The position numbers and the translations under genes are program-made. Below the pieces are notes generated by a model. The model had not been told where the DNA came from, did not search any database, and saw only the letters and a program-made list of their open reading frames with translations. From Clostridiales bacterium (lineage in GTDB: Bacteria > Bacillota > Clostridia > Lachnospirales > Lachnospiraceae), in NCBI GenBank assembly GCA_018366495.1, contig JAGZHZ010000029.1, forward strand, positions 1 to 28,788: 28,788 bases of DNA. The letters are read 5' to 3'. This document shows, one piece after another, positions 7,817 through 15,956 of the stretch (its first letter is position 1; every line of letters starts with the position of its first letter).

Positions 7817-8932
7817 TTATTTGTTTTTACTTTCCTCTTTTTTCAGTATTCCAATTTTTTCAGCTTCTCTCATCAATACTTCATTTCTCCGGTTCATCGT
7901 TCCAAATGTCTGTATACAGCATACCACACTTTTACACGCTCTCATCACTTTTAATGCTTCCTCATAGTGCTCCTGACTGACTTCTTCAAATGCCTCTTCT
8001 GCGATCACTCTGGAAGCAAGCGTCTTTGCCACTGCATAATCTAGATCATTTTTGTGAAGCACGCCTGCGGCAAATGGAATTCCTGCTCTTTGCAGTCTCC
8101 TGTATTCTTTAATCCCACTTCCATTTCCTGCGATTACAAACACTTCCGGTTTTCCCTGCGACGCCTCCATCTCCAGACATCCAAAGTCTGCATTGTAGCT
8201 TCCGCTTGTCACTCCATACAGTTTATGGATGTATTCAGAGGTAAAAATCTCCTCTGGAGTGCCGTATTTTTCAATATATTCACCGTGAACACAGACAACC
8301 TGATCGGAAACTTTCTGTGCCAAATCCAGCTCATGCAAAGACATAATCACTGCCACACTGCTCTGTCTGACCATATTTTTCAAAATCGTAAGCAATTCCA
8401 GTTTATGTTTGATATCCAAAAACGAAGTCGGCTCATCCAAAATAATAATTTCTGGTTCCTGACAGATCGCTCTTGCCAGCAGAATTCTTTGGCGCTGTCC
8501 ATCACTGATCGCCGCAAAGTCTCTTTTTCTTAAGTCTTCCGCCGATACAATACGCATCGCTTCCCAGACCTTTTCCCAGTCTTTTTTTGTCAGGATTCCA
8601 AGCTGGCCCGTATAGGGATATCTCCCCGTTGCCACTACTTCCTCACAAGTCATTAGTTCGGGCCGAATCCGCTCCGTCAGAACAACTGCCAGTCTTTTTG
8701 AGACCTCTTTGTCTGACATCTGCTTCATCACTCTGCCGTCCAAATATACGGTTCCAGCTATGGTCTTAAGCTGTCTTGTAATGCTTTTTAAAATAGTAGA
8801 TTTTCCCGCACCGTTCGGTCCGATCAAAGTCAGGATTTCTCCTCTGCTGACCTTGATTTCAATTTCTTTAATCAGCGGCTTCCCATCATATCCGACAGTC
8901 ATTTTATCTGTATAAAAAAAATAATTATTCAT
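7817..8932 (-). CDS. FecE/BtuD/HmuV-type ABC ATPase with long C-terminal extension
   Basis: This 371-residue ATPase drives the importer whose permease gene lies just upstream. Walker A is GPNGAGKST (38-46), the signature is SDGQRQR (variant of SGGQ, about 143-149), Walker B is IIILDEPTS (162-170) and the switch His is 200. These belong to the iron-siderophore/heme/B12 ATPase family, which is usually about 250-270 residues. Here about 120 extra residues follow, with a second compact segment beginning VFVIAGNGSGIKEYRRLQRAG. This may be a regulatory or nucleotide-sensing domain; its role is not known to me. The ATG lies one base after the permease stop, so the two are translationally coupled. 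No terminator follows before the thiD promoter. Confidence 0.9.
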   Translation of the reverse strand: MNNYFFYTDKMTVGYDGKPLIKEIEIKVSRGEILTLIGPNGAGKSTILKSITRQLKTIAGTVYLDGRVMKQMSDKEVSKRLAVVLTERIRPELMTCEEVVATGRYPYTGQLGILTKKDWEKVWEAMRIVSAEDLRKRDFAAISDGQRQRILLARAICQEPEIIILDEPTSFLDIKHKLELLTILKNMVRQSSVAVIMSLHELDLAQKVSDQVVCVHGEYIEKYGTPEEIFTSEYIHKLYGVTSGSYNADFGCLEMEASQGKPEVFVIAGNGSGIKEYRRLQRAGIPFAAGVLHKNDLDYAVAKTLASRVIAEEAFEEVSQEHYEEALKVMRACKSVVCCIQTFGTMNRRNEVLMREAEKIGILKKEESKNK

Positions 8933-8933
8933 C

Positions 8934-9950
8934 TTATATTTTCTGTTGTCTCCGTATCATAATATAAATTACTACAGGTGCTCCAAATACTGCTGTAACG
9001 GAACTGATACTCAACTCTGTCGGTGCAAACACAGTCCGCGCAATCAGATCACAAAACAGGCAGAATACAGCTCCACCCATAAAACATCCGGGAATTACGA
9101 GAATCGGTTTCGCCGTTTTTAAAATATTTTTGACAATATGCGGTACTGCAATGCCGACAAATGAAATTGGACCGGCAAATGCTGTCACACACGCCGACAA
9201 AATACTGGAAAGCAAAATCAGCAAAACGCGGAACACTTTGATATTAACCCCCATATTTTGTGCATATACTTCTCCCAGCTGGTATGCGCTGATCGGTTTT
9301 GACATCAGAAAGACAACTGCCAGAGCCGGAAGAACGACAGCCGCCATCACTGCCACATTTCCCCATGCGATTCCCGAAAAACTTCCCATAGACCAATTAT
9401 GCAGATTGACAATATTAGAATCATCCGCAAATGTTACGACAAAATCTGTGACTGCAGAACAAATATAGCCAATCATAACACCGCCGATCACAAGCATTGA
9501 CATCCGTTTGACTTTCTTTGAAATCAGCAGAATAAATCCCATACAGATCAAAGATCCCAAAAACGCCGCTAAAATCAGGACGCCTGATCCTGCCACAATC
9601 GAACGTTCCAGACAGATAATCATGACAAGAGAGACCACTAATTTTGCGCCGGATGAAATTCCAAGCACAAATGGTCCTGCAATCGGATTTGAGAAAAAAG
9701 TCTGAAGCAGAAATCCGGAGACAGACAATGCCCCTCCCAAAATAATTCCTGCCAAAATTCTGGGCATACGGATCTCCCAGATAATATTGTACGCCGTTTC
9801 ATCCCCTTCATGAAAAAAGAGAATGTGAAAAATATCATTCACAGACAATTTTACACTGCCTGAGTTTATATTCCAGACCAGCAGACATACGAGCAATGTC
9901 CCTAAAAGTAAAAAGGTAAATCCATAGCGGCGGTGTGCTTTTTTATCCAT
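8934..9950 (-). CDS. FecCD/BtuC-type ABC importer permease
   Basis: I start this 338-residue protein at the ATG at 9948-9950 (MDKKAHRRYGF), which follows GGGAGGAAG at ideal spacing. An upstream in-frame ATG at 9998 has no such site. The family pattern is clear: about ten membrane helices, IIWEIRMPRILAGIILGGALSVSG near the N-terminus, QTFFSNPIAGPFVLGISSGA, and FAGPISFVGIAVPHIVK in the cytoplasmic loop that contacts the ATPase. FecCD/BtuC permeases import iron chelates, heme or corrinoids. The operon is under a cobalamin riboswitch, so a corrinoid or related tetrapyrrole is the likeliest cargo. Confidence 0.92.
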   Translation of the reverse strand: MDKKAHRRYGFTFLLLGTLLVCLLVWNINSGSVKLSVNDIFHILFFHEGDETAYNIIWEIRMPRILAGIILGGALSVSGFLLQTFFSNPIAGPFVLGISSGAKLVVSLVMIICLERSIVAGSGVLILAAFLGSLICMGFILLISKKVKRMSMLVIGGVMIGYICSAVTDFVVTFADDSNIVNLHNWSMGSFSGIAWGNVAVMAAVVLPALAVVFLMSKPISAYQLGEVYAQNMGVNIKVFRVLLILLSSILSACVTAFAGPISFVGIAVPHIVKNILKTAKPILVIPGCFMGGAVFCLFCDLIARTVFAPTELSISSVTAVFGAPVVIYIMIRRQQKI

Positions 9951-10014
9951 TTCTTCCTCCCATGCTGCTGATTTCGCAGCTCTTGTTTTGACATCCAAGC
10001 TCTGTTCTCATCTT

Positions 10015-11187
10015 CTACTGAAGTCTGTGCATATAAGACAGCTCTTTTAAATCGTCATCCTCACTTGTCAGCATCTGATGGATGTCTGCAATCATCTGAC
10101 CCAGACCTGTCGTCTCCTGAAATAGATTTTTCTCAGTACACCACACATTTCCTTCTTTAACTGCCTTGAAATCTTTCAAAAGCGCGCTCTTTTCTAAAAG
10201 TTCATCAATCGTCTGAAGCTCCCCGTCGATCGTGCTGTTATAGATAATATAGTCTGCATCTTTTGCCCTCGCATAAAATTCTTCCATCTGCATATTCATT
10301 GTAGAAAGTGCATTCTCTGAATCTCCCAGATCCTCAAAAATATAATTTCCCCCTGCCAGCTCGATCATCTTTGCAATATAATCATCTGATTTTCTGACGT
10401 TTGCATATCCCACAGAACTAATATAGAAAAATGCAACGCTTTTTCCTGTATTTTCCTGTCCCAGAATATTCTCTGTCATCTTTTTCTGCTCTTCAAAGAT
10501 CTTCTCCGCCACATCTTCTTTTCCAAGCAGTAACCCATAGAGTTTAATCCACTCCATTCTGCCAAGTGGATGAGACTCATAACTGGATCGTTCTACCAGA
10601 ACAGGGATTCCAAAACTTTCCAGATTTTCTTTTACCTCTGGCGTGTGGTAAATCATTGTTGACTCTATGGCAAGTCCACATTTTTCTGACAAAATCAGCT
10701 CATAGTCCGGAGCGCTGTACTTTCCGGCATATACCATTTTTCCATTTTTCAGTGCCTCTTTTGCTTCCTCAATATACCATCCGTCTATATCTGTTCCTGA
10801 AAGCCGAATGTGGTCTATTCCGTTAATCGCCCGAAAAAAATCCATCGCAGATGTTGCGACAAGATAAATATTTTGAATGGGCTGCTGCAGAACGGTGATC
10901 TGTTCATCCAGATCTTTCGGAACTTCTGCCCCGTCCGGAACCACCAAAAACTGATCCCCGTCCACGATTGAGATCTGCGCATATCCGCCCTCATAGTAGT
11001 CTACCTGAAACTGATCGGCATATGACAGTTCCATCGTATCCTCATATACTAATTCAGATGAGATTGTTTCCAGTCTGCCTTGTTCAGAGGCTGTCACTAC
11101 AGTCTGCGGCTTCAGACAGACTGCCGTAACTCCCAGAGCAAAAACAGCTGCTGCATAAACTATTTTCTTCCTTTTTTTCTTCATCAT
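10015..11187 (-). CDS. Exported substrate-binding protein, FecB/BtuF-like (PF01497 type)
   Basis: This 390-residue protein has an N-terminal signal segment (MMKKKRKKIVYAAAVFALGVTAVCL). Its cysteine context (TAVC) is a poor lipobox, so it may stay as a membrane anchor or be cleaved. The middle has the periplasmic-binding-protein class III layout: VYAGKYSAPDYELILSEKCGLAI, the IPVLVERSSYESHPLGRMEWIKLYGLLLGKEDVAEKIF spacer helix, and DYIIYNSTIDG in the second lobe. The long helix linking the lobes and the lobe order match iron-siderophore/heme/B12 binding proteins. Its ATG overlaps the upstream lipoprotein stop as ATGA. The ligand cannot be read from sequence; the riboswitch points to a corrinoid, tetrapyrrole or cobalt compound. 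Confidence 0.85.
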   Translation of the reverse strand: MMKKKRKKIVYAAAVFALGVTAVCLKPQTVVTASEQGRLETISSELVYEDTMELSYADQFQVDYYEGGYAQISIVDGDQFLVVPDGAEVPKDLDEQITVLQQPIQNIYLVATSAMDFFRAINGIDHIRLSGTDIDGWYIEEAKEALKNGKMVYAGKYSAPDYELILSEKCGLAIESTMIYHTPEVKENLESFGIPVLVERSSYESHPLGRMEWIKLYGLLLGKEDVAEKIFEEQKKMTENILGQENTGKSVAFFYISSVGYANVRKSDDYIAKMIELAGGNYIFEDLGDSENALSTMNMQMEEFYARAKDADYIIYNSTIDGELQTIDELLEKSALLKDFKAVKEGNVWCTEKNLFQETTGLGQMIADIHQMLTSEDDDLKELSYMHRLQ

Positions 11188-12053
11188 TTTTCTTCCTTTT
11201 CGATTGAAGAAGAATCAAAATGCAGTGTATAATCTATCTCATGCGGTGTACTCATTGCTACAGTATCGGCTGTCACTGCAATATTCCAGTCGAATACAGC
11301 AACAGGAATTTCAAATGTTGAATTTCCTTCTGTATTGATCGGCATATATTTTGTTGCATCCACAATCATATAATCATAATATGGGCTGCTGAATATAACC
11401 TGTGCTGTGATTTTTCCGTCCTCCACTTTCATTTTTGCCGGAGATTCCACAGTTGTCTTTCCAGATCCGCCTTCTAAAACCACATCGACATAATATAATC
11501 CGTCTTCCAGTTTTAAATCCTCTGCTTTTGTAAGCGCGGAATCATTGACTGCCTCCTGAGGCAGGGAAGATGCACGAAATACGAGTGTGCGGTCGTACCA
11601 TTTTTCTTTCTTTTTGCTCCATGCTGCACAGTCGATTCCCTTGTCGAGCGCCTCCACCGGCACTTCATATGTCTGGCGTCCCTCACTGTCCTCTTTAAAA
11701 GCAATGTACTCGTCCTCGGAAGCTTCCACTGCCTCTGCTCCCGTTCCCATGTACAGTTTTAAGTATCCGTCTCCGCTCATGGTCATCACTGCTTTCATAC
11801 TGCCGTCTTTAACTGTCAGTTTACACTCGACAATCCGAAACATTTTTGAGCTGGAATCCACCTCAATCTCATACGTTCCATCTTTGATCTGAGATCCTTC
11901 AATCGGAACCATTTCTTCATCTATAATATCTTCTGCCGGAGCCATCTCTTCCTTTGAAGCGACCTGATTATTTTCTGTCTCAGCTGCGCAGCATCCTGCA
12001 CCGAGACATCCTGCAAGAAAAAGAGAAACTATTGCCATCTTAAATTTTTTCAT
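11184..12053 (-). CDS. Lipoprotein with two NEAT-like beta domains
   Basis: I start this 289-residue protein at the ATG at 12051-12053 because MKKFKMAIVSLFLAGC is a textbook lipoprotein signal with lipobox LAGC. An in-frame ATG at 12095 has a closer AGGAG, but its first residues are unlike a signal peptide. After an acidic linker come two similar domains of about 110 residues. Each begins DGxYxVxV, continues with a strand of the type LTVKDGSMKAVMTMS or MKVEDGKITAQVIFS, and ends in a hydrophobic-strand segment (YDRTLVF, IDYTLHFD). This rhythm resembles NEAT domains that bind heme on Firmicute surfaces, but the canonical Y-x-x-x-Y reads H-x-x-x-Y in the second domain and the 3-10 helix tyrosine is unclear. 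A surface tetrapyrrole-binding role is inference. It overlaps the binding-protein start by 4 bp. Confidence 0.72.
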   Translation of the reverse strand: MKKFKMAIVSLFLAGCLGAGCCAAETENNQVASKEEMAPAEDIIDEEMVPIEGSQIKDGTYEIEVDSSSKMFRIVECKLTVKDGSMKAVMTMSGDGYLKLYMGTGAEAVEASEDEYIAFKEDSEGRQTYEVPVEALDKGIDCAAWSKKKEKWYDRTLVFRASSLPQEAVNDSALTKAEDLKLEDGLYYVDVVLEGGSGKTTVESPAKMKVEDGKITAQVIFSSPYYDYMIVDATKYMPINTEGNSTFEIPVAVFDWNIAVTADTVAMSTPHEIDYTLHFDSSSIEKEEK

Positions 12054-12070
12054 ATTTATATACCCACATA

Positions 12071-12098
12071 GGGATGCACAGCCTATGCCGCGCATCCC
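12071..12098 (-). promoter_or_regulatory. Leader hairpin just upstream of the lipoprotein gene
   Basis: GGGATGC (12071-12077) is repeated inverted as GCATCCC (12092-12098) around a 14-nt loop, 18 bp before the chosen lipoprotein start. There is no T run, so it is not a terminator. It may set translation or mRNA processing within the operon. Confidence 0.35.
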
Positions 12099-12201
12099 TC
12101 TCCTATTCCTTTATTTTTTATCGTAAAGCAAAAAACTGTCTTTTGTGTCTGAATGTTTTTTCTATTTTGATTTTCTGAAATCTGACTCTTTGTGAACCAC
12201 A

Positions 12202-12219
12202 CCGACTTATAGAAGTCGG
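12202..12219 (-). promoter_or_regulatory. Intercistronic hairpin after the cobaltochelatase gene
   Basis: A perfect 7-bp stem (CCGACTT/AAGTCGG) with a 4-nt loop lies 20 bp beyond the cbiK stop. On the minus strand it lacks a T run, so it looks more like an mRNA-stability or processing hairpin than a terminator. That leaves the downstream transport genes under the same riboswitch. Confidence 0.4.
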
Positions 12220-12239
12220 AACTTTTTGCTGAAAGCTGA

Positions 12240-13124
12240 TTATTCGGAGAGGCTGTCGATTGCGCTCTGTGTATGATCTACATAGATCTGCTGAACAGAC
12301 TCTAATTCTCCTAATCCTTTAACCAGACATTCTACCTCATATCCAGCTGTCTCAAATTCTGTCTTCCAAGAACCCTCTTCGTCTCCTGCCATATCATTGT
12401 TTGCGTGATCTCCTGCGACAACCATCAAAGGTTCCAGAACTACTTTTTTATATCCGCCTTCTTTCACCTGATTCAACACATCTTCCAAAGTCGGCTCTGC
12501 CTCCACTGTGCCGATAAAATAATTTTTATATCCTTCTTCTGTCAGCACATTCTGAAGCTTTGCATAAATCTCATTCGATTCTGCCTCTGTTCCATGTCCC
12601 ATGAAACAGATTGCACTTTCTCCGTCGTCATATTCTGCTGTCGCCTCAGTGATTGCCTTTGCCACATTTTTAAAGTCCTCATCACTTGTCAGAAGTGGCT
12701 CTCCGATCACTACTTTTTCAAACTGGTCTGCATATTCTGCAATCTCATCGACTACATCATTGTATTCCAGTCCATCCATCAGATGAGTCGGCTGAACAAC
12801 AAGTGTCTTCACACCATCCTCCACAGCTCTGTCAAGTGCTTCTTCTACATTGTCAATCTCCAGTCCGTCGCGCTCTTCTAACTTGTCAATGATAATCTGG
12901 CTTGTGAATGCTCTTCTCACATCATATTCAGGGAATGCTTCCTCAATCGCTCCTTCGATTGCCCCGATTGTAATATCTCTGCTTTCATTGTAGCTTGTTC
13001 CAAAACTTACAACCAGGATTGCCTGATCTTTCGGTGCTGCTTCCTCAGCACAGACTGACATGCTTCCCATTGCCATTGCTGCTATTGCCACAGCCATTGT
13101 CATTGCTTTTCCATTCTTTTTCAT
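12240..13124 (-). CDS. cbiK: Exported CbiK-type sirohydrochlorin cobaltochelatase
   Basis: This 294-residue chelatase of the class II HemH/CbiK fold is preceded by a Sec signal peptide (MTMAVAIAAMAMGSMSVCAEE). The mature part starts ILVVSFGTSYNESRDITIGAIE, a CbiK hallmark. The three metal-binding/catalytic residues of CbiK are present: His177 (MGHGTE), Glu208 (GTVEAEP) and His240 (VAGDHANNDMAGD). CbiK normally inserts cobalt into sirohydrochlorin in the cytoplasm for anaerobic B12 synthesis; an exported form is known in Desulfovibrio beside heme-type transport genes. Here it opens an operon with a lipoprotein and a FecBCD-type importer, so it should act outside the membrane. The ATG follows a perfect AGGAGG. 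Control is by the cobalamin riboswitch immediately upstream. Confidence 0.93.
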   Translation of the reverse strand: MKKNGKAMTMAVAIAAMAMGSMSVCAEEAAPKDQAILVVSFGTSYNESRDITIGAIEGAIEEAFPEYDVRRAFTSQIIIDKLEERDGLEIDNVEEALDRAVEDGVKTLVVQPTHLMDGLEYNDVVDEIAEYADQFEKVVIGEPLLTSDEDFKNVAKAITEATAEYDDGESAICFMGHGTEAESNEIYAKLQNVLTEEGYKNYFIGTVEAEPTLEDVLNQVKEGGYKKVVLEPLMVVAGDHANNDMAGDEEGSWKTEFETAGYEVECLVKGLGELESVQQIYVDHTQSAIDSLSE

Positions 13125-13241
13125 TCTTTTTCCTCCTTTGCGCTGTGCGACTTTTTAATCTTCTGATGCTTTGCACCAGTTTTATATGACCGGAACATGA
13201 CGCCACGCCGCCTGCGCAATTTTCTTTTTCCTGCAAAAAAT

Positions 13242-13281
13242 ACAAGAAAAAGAAAGACCTTTCGTCCGCAGACAAAAGGTC
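13242..13281 (-). terminator. Terminator of the cobalamin riboswitch platform
   Basis: On the minus strand GACCTTTTGTC pairs with GACGAAAGGTC (one U-G wobble) around a TGCG loop, then TTTCTTTTTCTT follows (stem 13256-13281, T-rich tail 13242-13255). Its 5' arm is also complementary to an upstream heptamer at 13335-13341 (AGGTCAC against GTGACCT at 13277-13283), giving a mutually exclusive antiterminator. It lies about 120 bp before the cbiK start. Confidence 0.82.
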
Positions 13282-13339
13282 ACATAAAAACAGAATGAAA
13301 AAATCTCCATTTCTATCGGTACAGCCAATTCCTCGTGAC

Positions 13340-13535
13340 CTAAAAACCATGTTTCCGTACCAGCAGCAGGCAGGTCTCCTGACTTACATATCCTCACAAA
13401 AAATCACCTTCCCAGTTTCCCAGTGGCGTACCGATCTTTTGCTCCATGATTACAGTGACGAGATCGCACAGGATTTTCACCTGTTTCCCTTTTAACTTCA
13501 GTCGGCAATCCGACTTTCGCACCTGTTACCTTCTA
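13340..13535 (-). ncRNA. Cobalamin (AdoCbl-type) riboswitch
   Basis: Read on the minus strand, the class landmarks occur in order. AAAAGGGAAACAGGTGAAAA comes first, then GTCACTGTAA, then GCCACTGGGAAACTGGGAAGG, and finally the B12 box AGTCAGGAGACCTGCCTG (about 13365-13385). These are the conserved core elements of cobalamin riboswitches. It precedes a terminator hairpin and the cobaltochelatase-transport operon, which should therefore be shut off when cobalamin is sufficient. The 5' boundary is approximate. Confidence 0.95.
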
Positions 13536-13549
13536 TTTAGTTCTTTTTT

Positions 13550-13578
13550 AATATATCACATTACCATACAAAATACAA
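13550..13578 (-). promoter_or_regulatory. Promoter of the cobalamin riboswitch operon
   Basis: On the minus strand TTGTAT (13573-13578) and TATATT (13550-13555) are separated by exactly 17 bp. They sit just upstream of the aptamer and just downstream of the MATE gene stop. Confidence 0.65.
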
Positions 13579-13603
13579 GATCTTTTCCCATATTTCATCC
13601 CTT

Positions 13604-14909
13604 TTATGCTCTTTCTTTCCGGATACAGTTCCAAGACAGAAAAAGTGCTGCTGCCTCCGTACATGGAAAAGCGATCCAGATTCCTTTCATCTGAAATACA
13701 GCCGACAATCCCAGTGCAAAAAACAGAATACCAATCATTCCGCGGAAGATAGAAATCCGGAATGATTTTGCCGCCTCTTCTATCGCAGCCAGATAAGCTG
13801 CTGTGATGATATTGACTCCTACAAACAAAAAGCCAATAAAATAAAGGTGAAGCCCCTCCTCTGCCATTCTCGCAAGCATCGGGTCATGCTCACTGTTAAA
13901 GACCTCAACAAGCTGAGGTGTAAAAAAGAGAACGCACAAAAGCAGCAGGATTCCAAAGCCTACTGACACGATAATTCCATATTTGTATACCTGCCATGCA
14001 CCTTTTTTATCTTTTTTTCCATGGAATCGGCTGATCATCGGCTGAACACCCTGTGAAATTCCTGTAAAAATAGAAACTGCAACAAGAGCCAAGTTCGCCA
14101 CAATACCGTATGCCGCTACTCCCATATCTCCTTCCAGCCGTAAAATGAGCAAGTTAAATACGATCAATACAATACCGGACGAGATCTCATTAATCAGCGC
14201 CGAGACACCGAGAGAACAAAAATGAATCATTTGTTTTACAGGCACAAGTACTCTGCTGAGATGAAAATGATTTTTCTTTTTTATCTTGTGAAGTAAAAGA
14301 ACAATCATGCTGACAACAGGTGCTGTTCCTGTCGCAAAGGCAGCGCCGAACATACCAAGATCCATTGGAAAAATAAAAATATAATCCATCACAATATTTG
14401 CAAGACTTCCAAGCAGCATCCCTGCCATAGCAAGCTGCGGCGCCTTATCGTTTCTCACAAACGCCAGAAAAATATTATTGAGCAGAAAACACGGTGAAAA
14501 ACATAAAATTGTTCTCAGATATACCGTTGTCATCGGAAGAATTTCCCCTCTGGCCCCCAGAAGAAACGCAAGCTGCTCAGCCCCAAACGCTCCTGCTACA
14601 AGTAAAAGAATACCACACAGTCCCCCCCCCCAAAAATACAGCCGATGTAAACGTCTCATCAGCCTCTTTCTGTCTTGACTGTGAACGATAAATTCCAAAT
14701 CTCGTCGCCGCGCCGATTCCAATCATCAGTCCCAGTCCATTAATAAAACTGTACATAGAAATTGCCAGGTTTAGCGACGTCAAGCCCTGACTGCCCATCT
14801 TTGCTGCAATAAAATAAGTATCTGCCAGAATGTAGCAGGACAGCCCTATCATTCCCATAATGTTAGAAGAAATGTACTTAAAAAATTCCTTCTTTATCCC
14901 TGATTTCAT
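13604..14909 (-). pseudogene. MATE family multidrug exporter, frameshifted at a G10 tract
   Basis: Two overlapping frames make up one MATE transporter. The first runs from the ATG at 14909 (MKSGIKKEFFKYISSNIMGMIGLSCYILADTYFI) to the homopolymer at 14622-14631. The second runs from that tract to the stop at 13604 and carries MATE sequence such as TVYLRTILCFSPCFLLNNIFLAFVRND and IVMDYIFIFPMDLGMFGAAFATG. With ten G on the coding strand the first frame stops early after 110 residues. With nine G the codons TTG GGG GGG GGA CTG join the halves into a normal 434-residue protein with about 12 helices. MATE proteins export drugs or metabolites by Na+ or H+ antiport. This may be a phase-variable gene caught in the off state, a true pseudogene, or a sequencing error. 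Confidence 0.85.
14622..14631. repeat. Homopolymer tract (C10 on plus, G10 on the coding strand)
   Basis: Ten consecutive C on the plus strand lie inside the MATE coding region after codon 92. One base fewer restores the full frame. Tracts of this length slip readily during replication and are also prone to miscalling. Confidence 0.95.
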
Positions 14910-15040
14910 TTTTTATCCATTCTCCCTTCTGATTTTATCACTGCTTTTTCAAAAGCACCGTGACGTCCATCTTAACACATTTCTCTCTTTTCGGGAAGAA
15001 AAAGATAAAAAGCTTTCACTAAATGATATTTCCTCTCTGT

Positions 15041-15697
15041 TTAGCACAACTTGCTTCCGTTTGCCGTCAGTTTAAATTTACATCCCAGCACTTCTGCCGC
15101 CCTTCTGCACATCATCATTCTCTGAAGAAAAATTTCAAAGTAATCCATAACTGTACACATCGTATCATCCAGATCCATATCCATCTGAATTACCTTTTTT
15201 TCTCTATCTACTGACAATTTTACAGAAAGCGCAGCATAATTGACACGGTCATGCGCATCAAAACTGGCAATTACCTGATTGCGCACTCTGTTTCTGCGCA
15301 CGTCTGTCTTATCAGCCAGAATAAGCGCTGCGGACACCACATCAATCGCTGTCCCTGTTCCCTCATCGTGATTTCCAATCGCTGATGACACAACCAGTGC
15401 ATCTTCCAATGGCATTTTTAATTCTTTCAAAATTTGATATGCCAAAATCCCGCCGCTTTGTGCATGATCATGCCGGTTGATACTATTTCCGATATCATGC
15501 ATATATCCTGCAATTTTCGCAAGTTCAATCTGGTTTTTTTTATACCCCAGATCTTTCAGGATTTTTCCCGCTGTCGCCGCAACCTTTGCCGCATGTTTCT
15601 TTGAATGTTCTGTATAGCCAAGCGCTCCAAGCACTTCATTGCCTCGTGCAATCAAAAGATTTATTTCTTCATTTTTTCTGATTTCTTCGTATGTCAT
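15041..15697 (-). CDS. HD domain phosphohydrolase
   Basis: This 218-residue protein has the HD metal-site pattern: His31/His35 in the YTEHSKKHAAKVA helix, His67-Asp68 in YMHDIGN, His76 in NRHDHAQSG, His110 in IGNHDEG, and Asp130 in ALILADKTD. That full ligand series is characteristic of active HD-family phosphohydrolases acting on nucleotides or cyclic nucleotides. The substrate is not identifiable from sequence, and it lacks the P of an HD-GYP enzyme. The ribosome binding site at the ATG (15697) is weak. It stands alone between the terminator of the CmpB-like gene and the MATE gene. A TTTACC repeat with 11-bp period lies about 150 bp upstream (15844-15860). Confidence 0.85.
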   Translation of the reverse strand: MTYEEIRKNEEINLLIARGNEVLGALGYTEHSKKHAAKVAATAGKILKDLGYKKNQIELAKIAGYMHDIGNSINRHDHAQSGGILAYQILKELKMPLEDALVVSSAIGNHDEGTGTAIDVVSAALILADKTDVRRNRVRNQVIASFDAHDRVNYAALSVKLSVDREKKVIQMDMDLDDTMCTVMDYFEIFLQRMMMCRRAAEVLGCKFKLTANGSKLC

Positions 15698-15879
15698 TTT
15701 TTATACCGTTCTCAGACAATTCTTTTATTTGTCTGCTCTGCATCTTTTCTCTGTTTTCTTTTTTATGCAGATGATCCTTTCTTTTTATTCTTTCCAACAC
15801 CTCCTATCTTATCCGTTTTTTTTATTCTGTTCTATCTATTCATGGTAAAATCCCGGTAAAATTTTATCCTCTCTAAAAT

Positions 15880-15956
15880 AAAAAAACAGACTGCTGTATT
15901 TATTAAGCGCTTCCCGATTTTCTCAGTCAGACACAAAATTCATACAGCAATCTGTT
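15880..15956 (-). terminator. Large-loop terminator of the CmpB-like gene
   Basis: Immediately after the TAA at 15957, a 15-bp arm (15942-15956) pairs with 15885-15899 (one T-G wobble) around a loop of about 42 nt. On the minus strand T7 follows. The loop contains the small palindrome AAGCGCTT. From here to the HD start (15698) I see only a possible ribosome binding site (near 15800) without a convincing start codon. Confidence 0.7.

Noticed and set aside
12054..12095. N-terminal extension of the lipoprotein from the ATG at 12095
   Set aside because: It has a close AGGAG, but its residues (MRGIGCASLCGYIN) would bury a textbook lipoprotein signal, and the ATG lies in a hairpin arm.
15699..15812. 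Small frame of about 40 codons after an AGGAGG near 15800 (LERIKRKDHLHKKENREKMQ...)
   Set aside because: The only starts (GTG/TTG) are 0-2 bases from the AGGAGG, the sequence is low in complexity and it overlaps the HD gene start. The site may be a relic.
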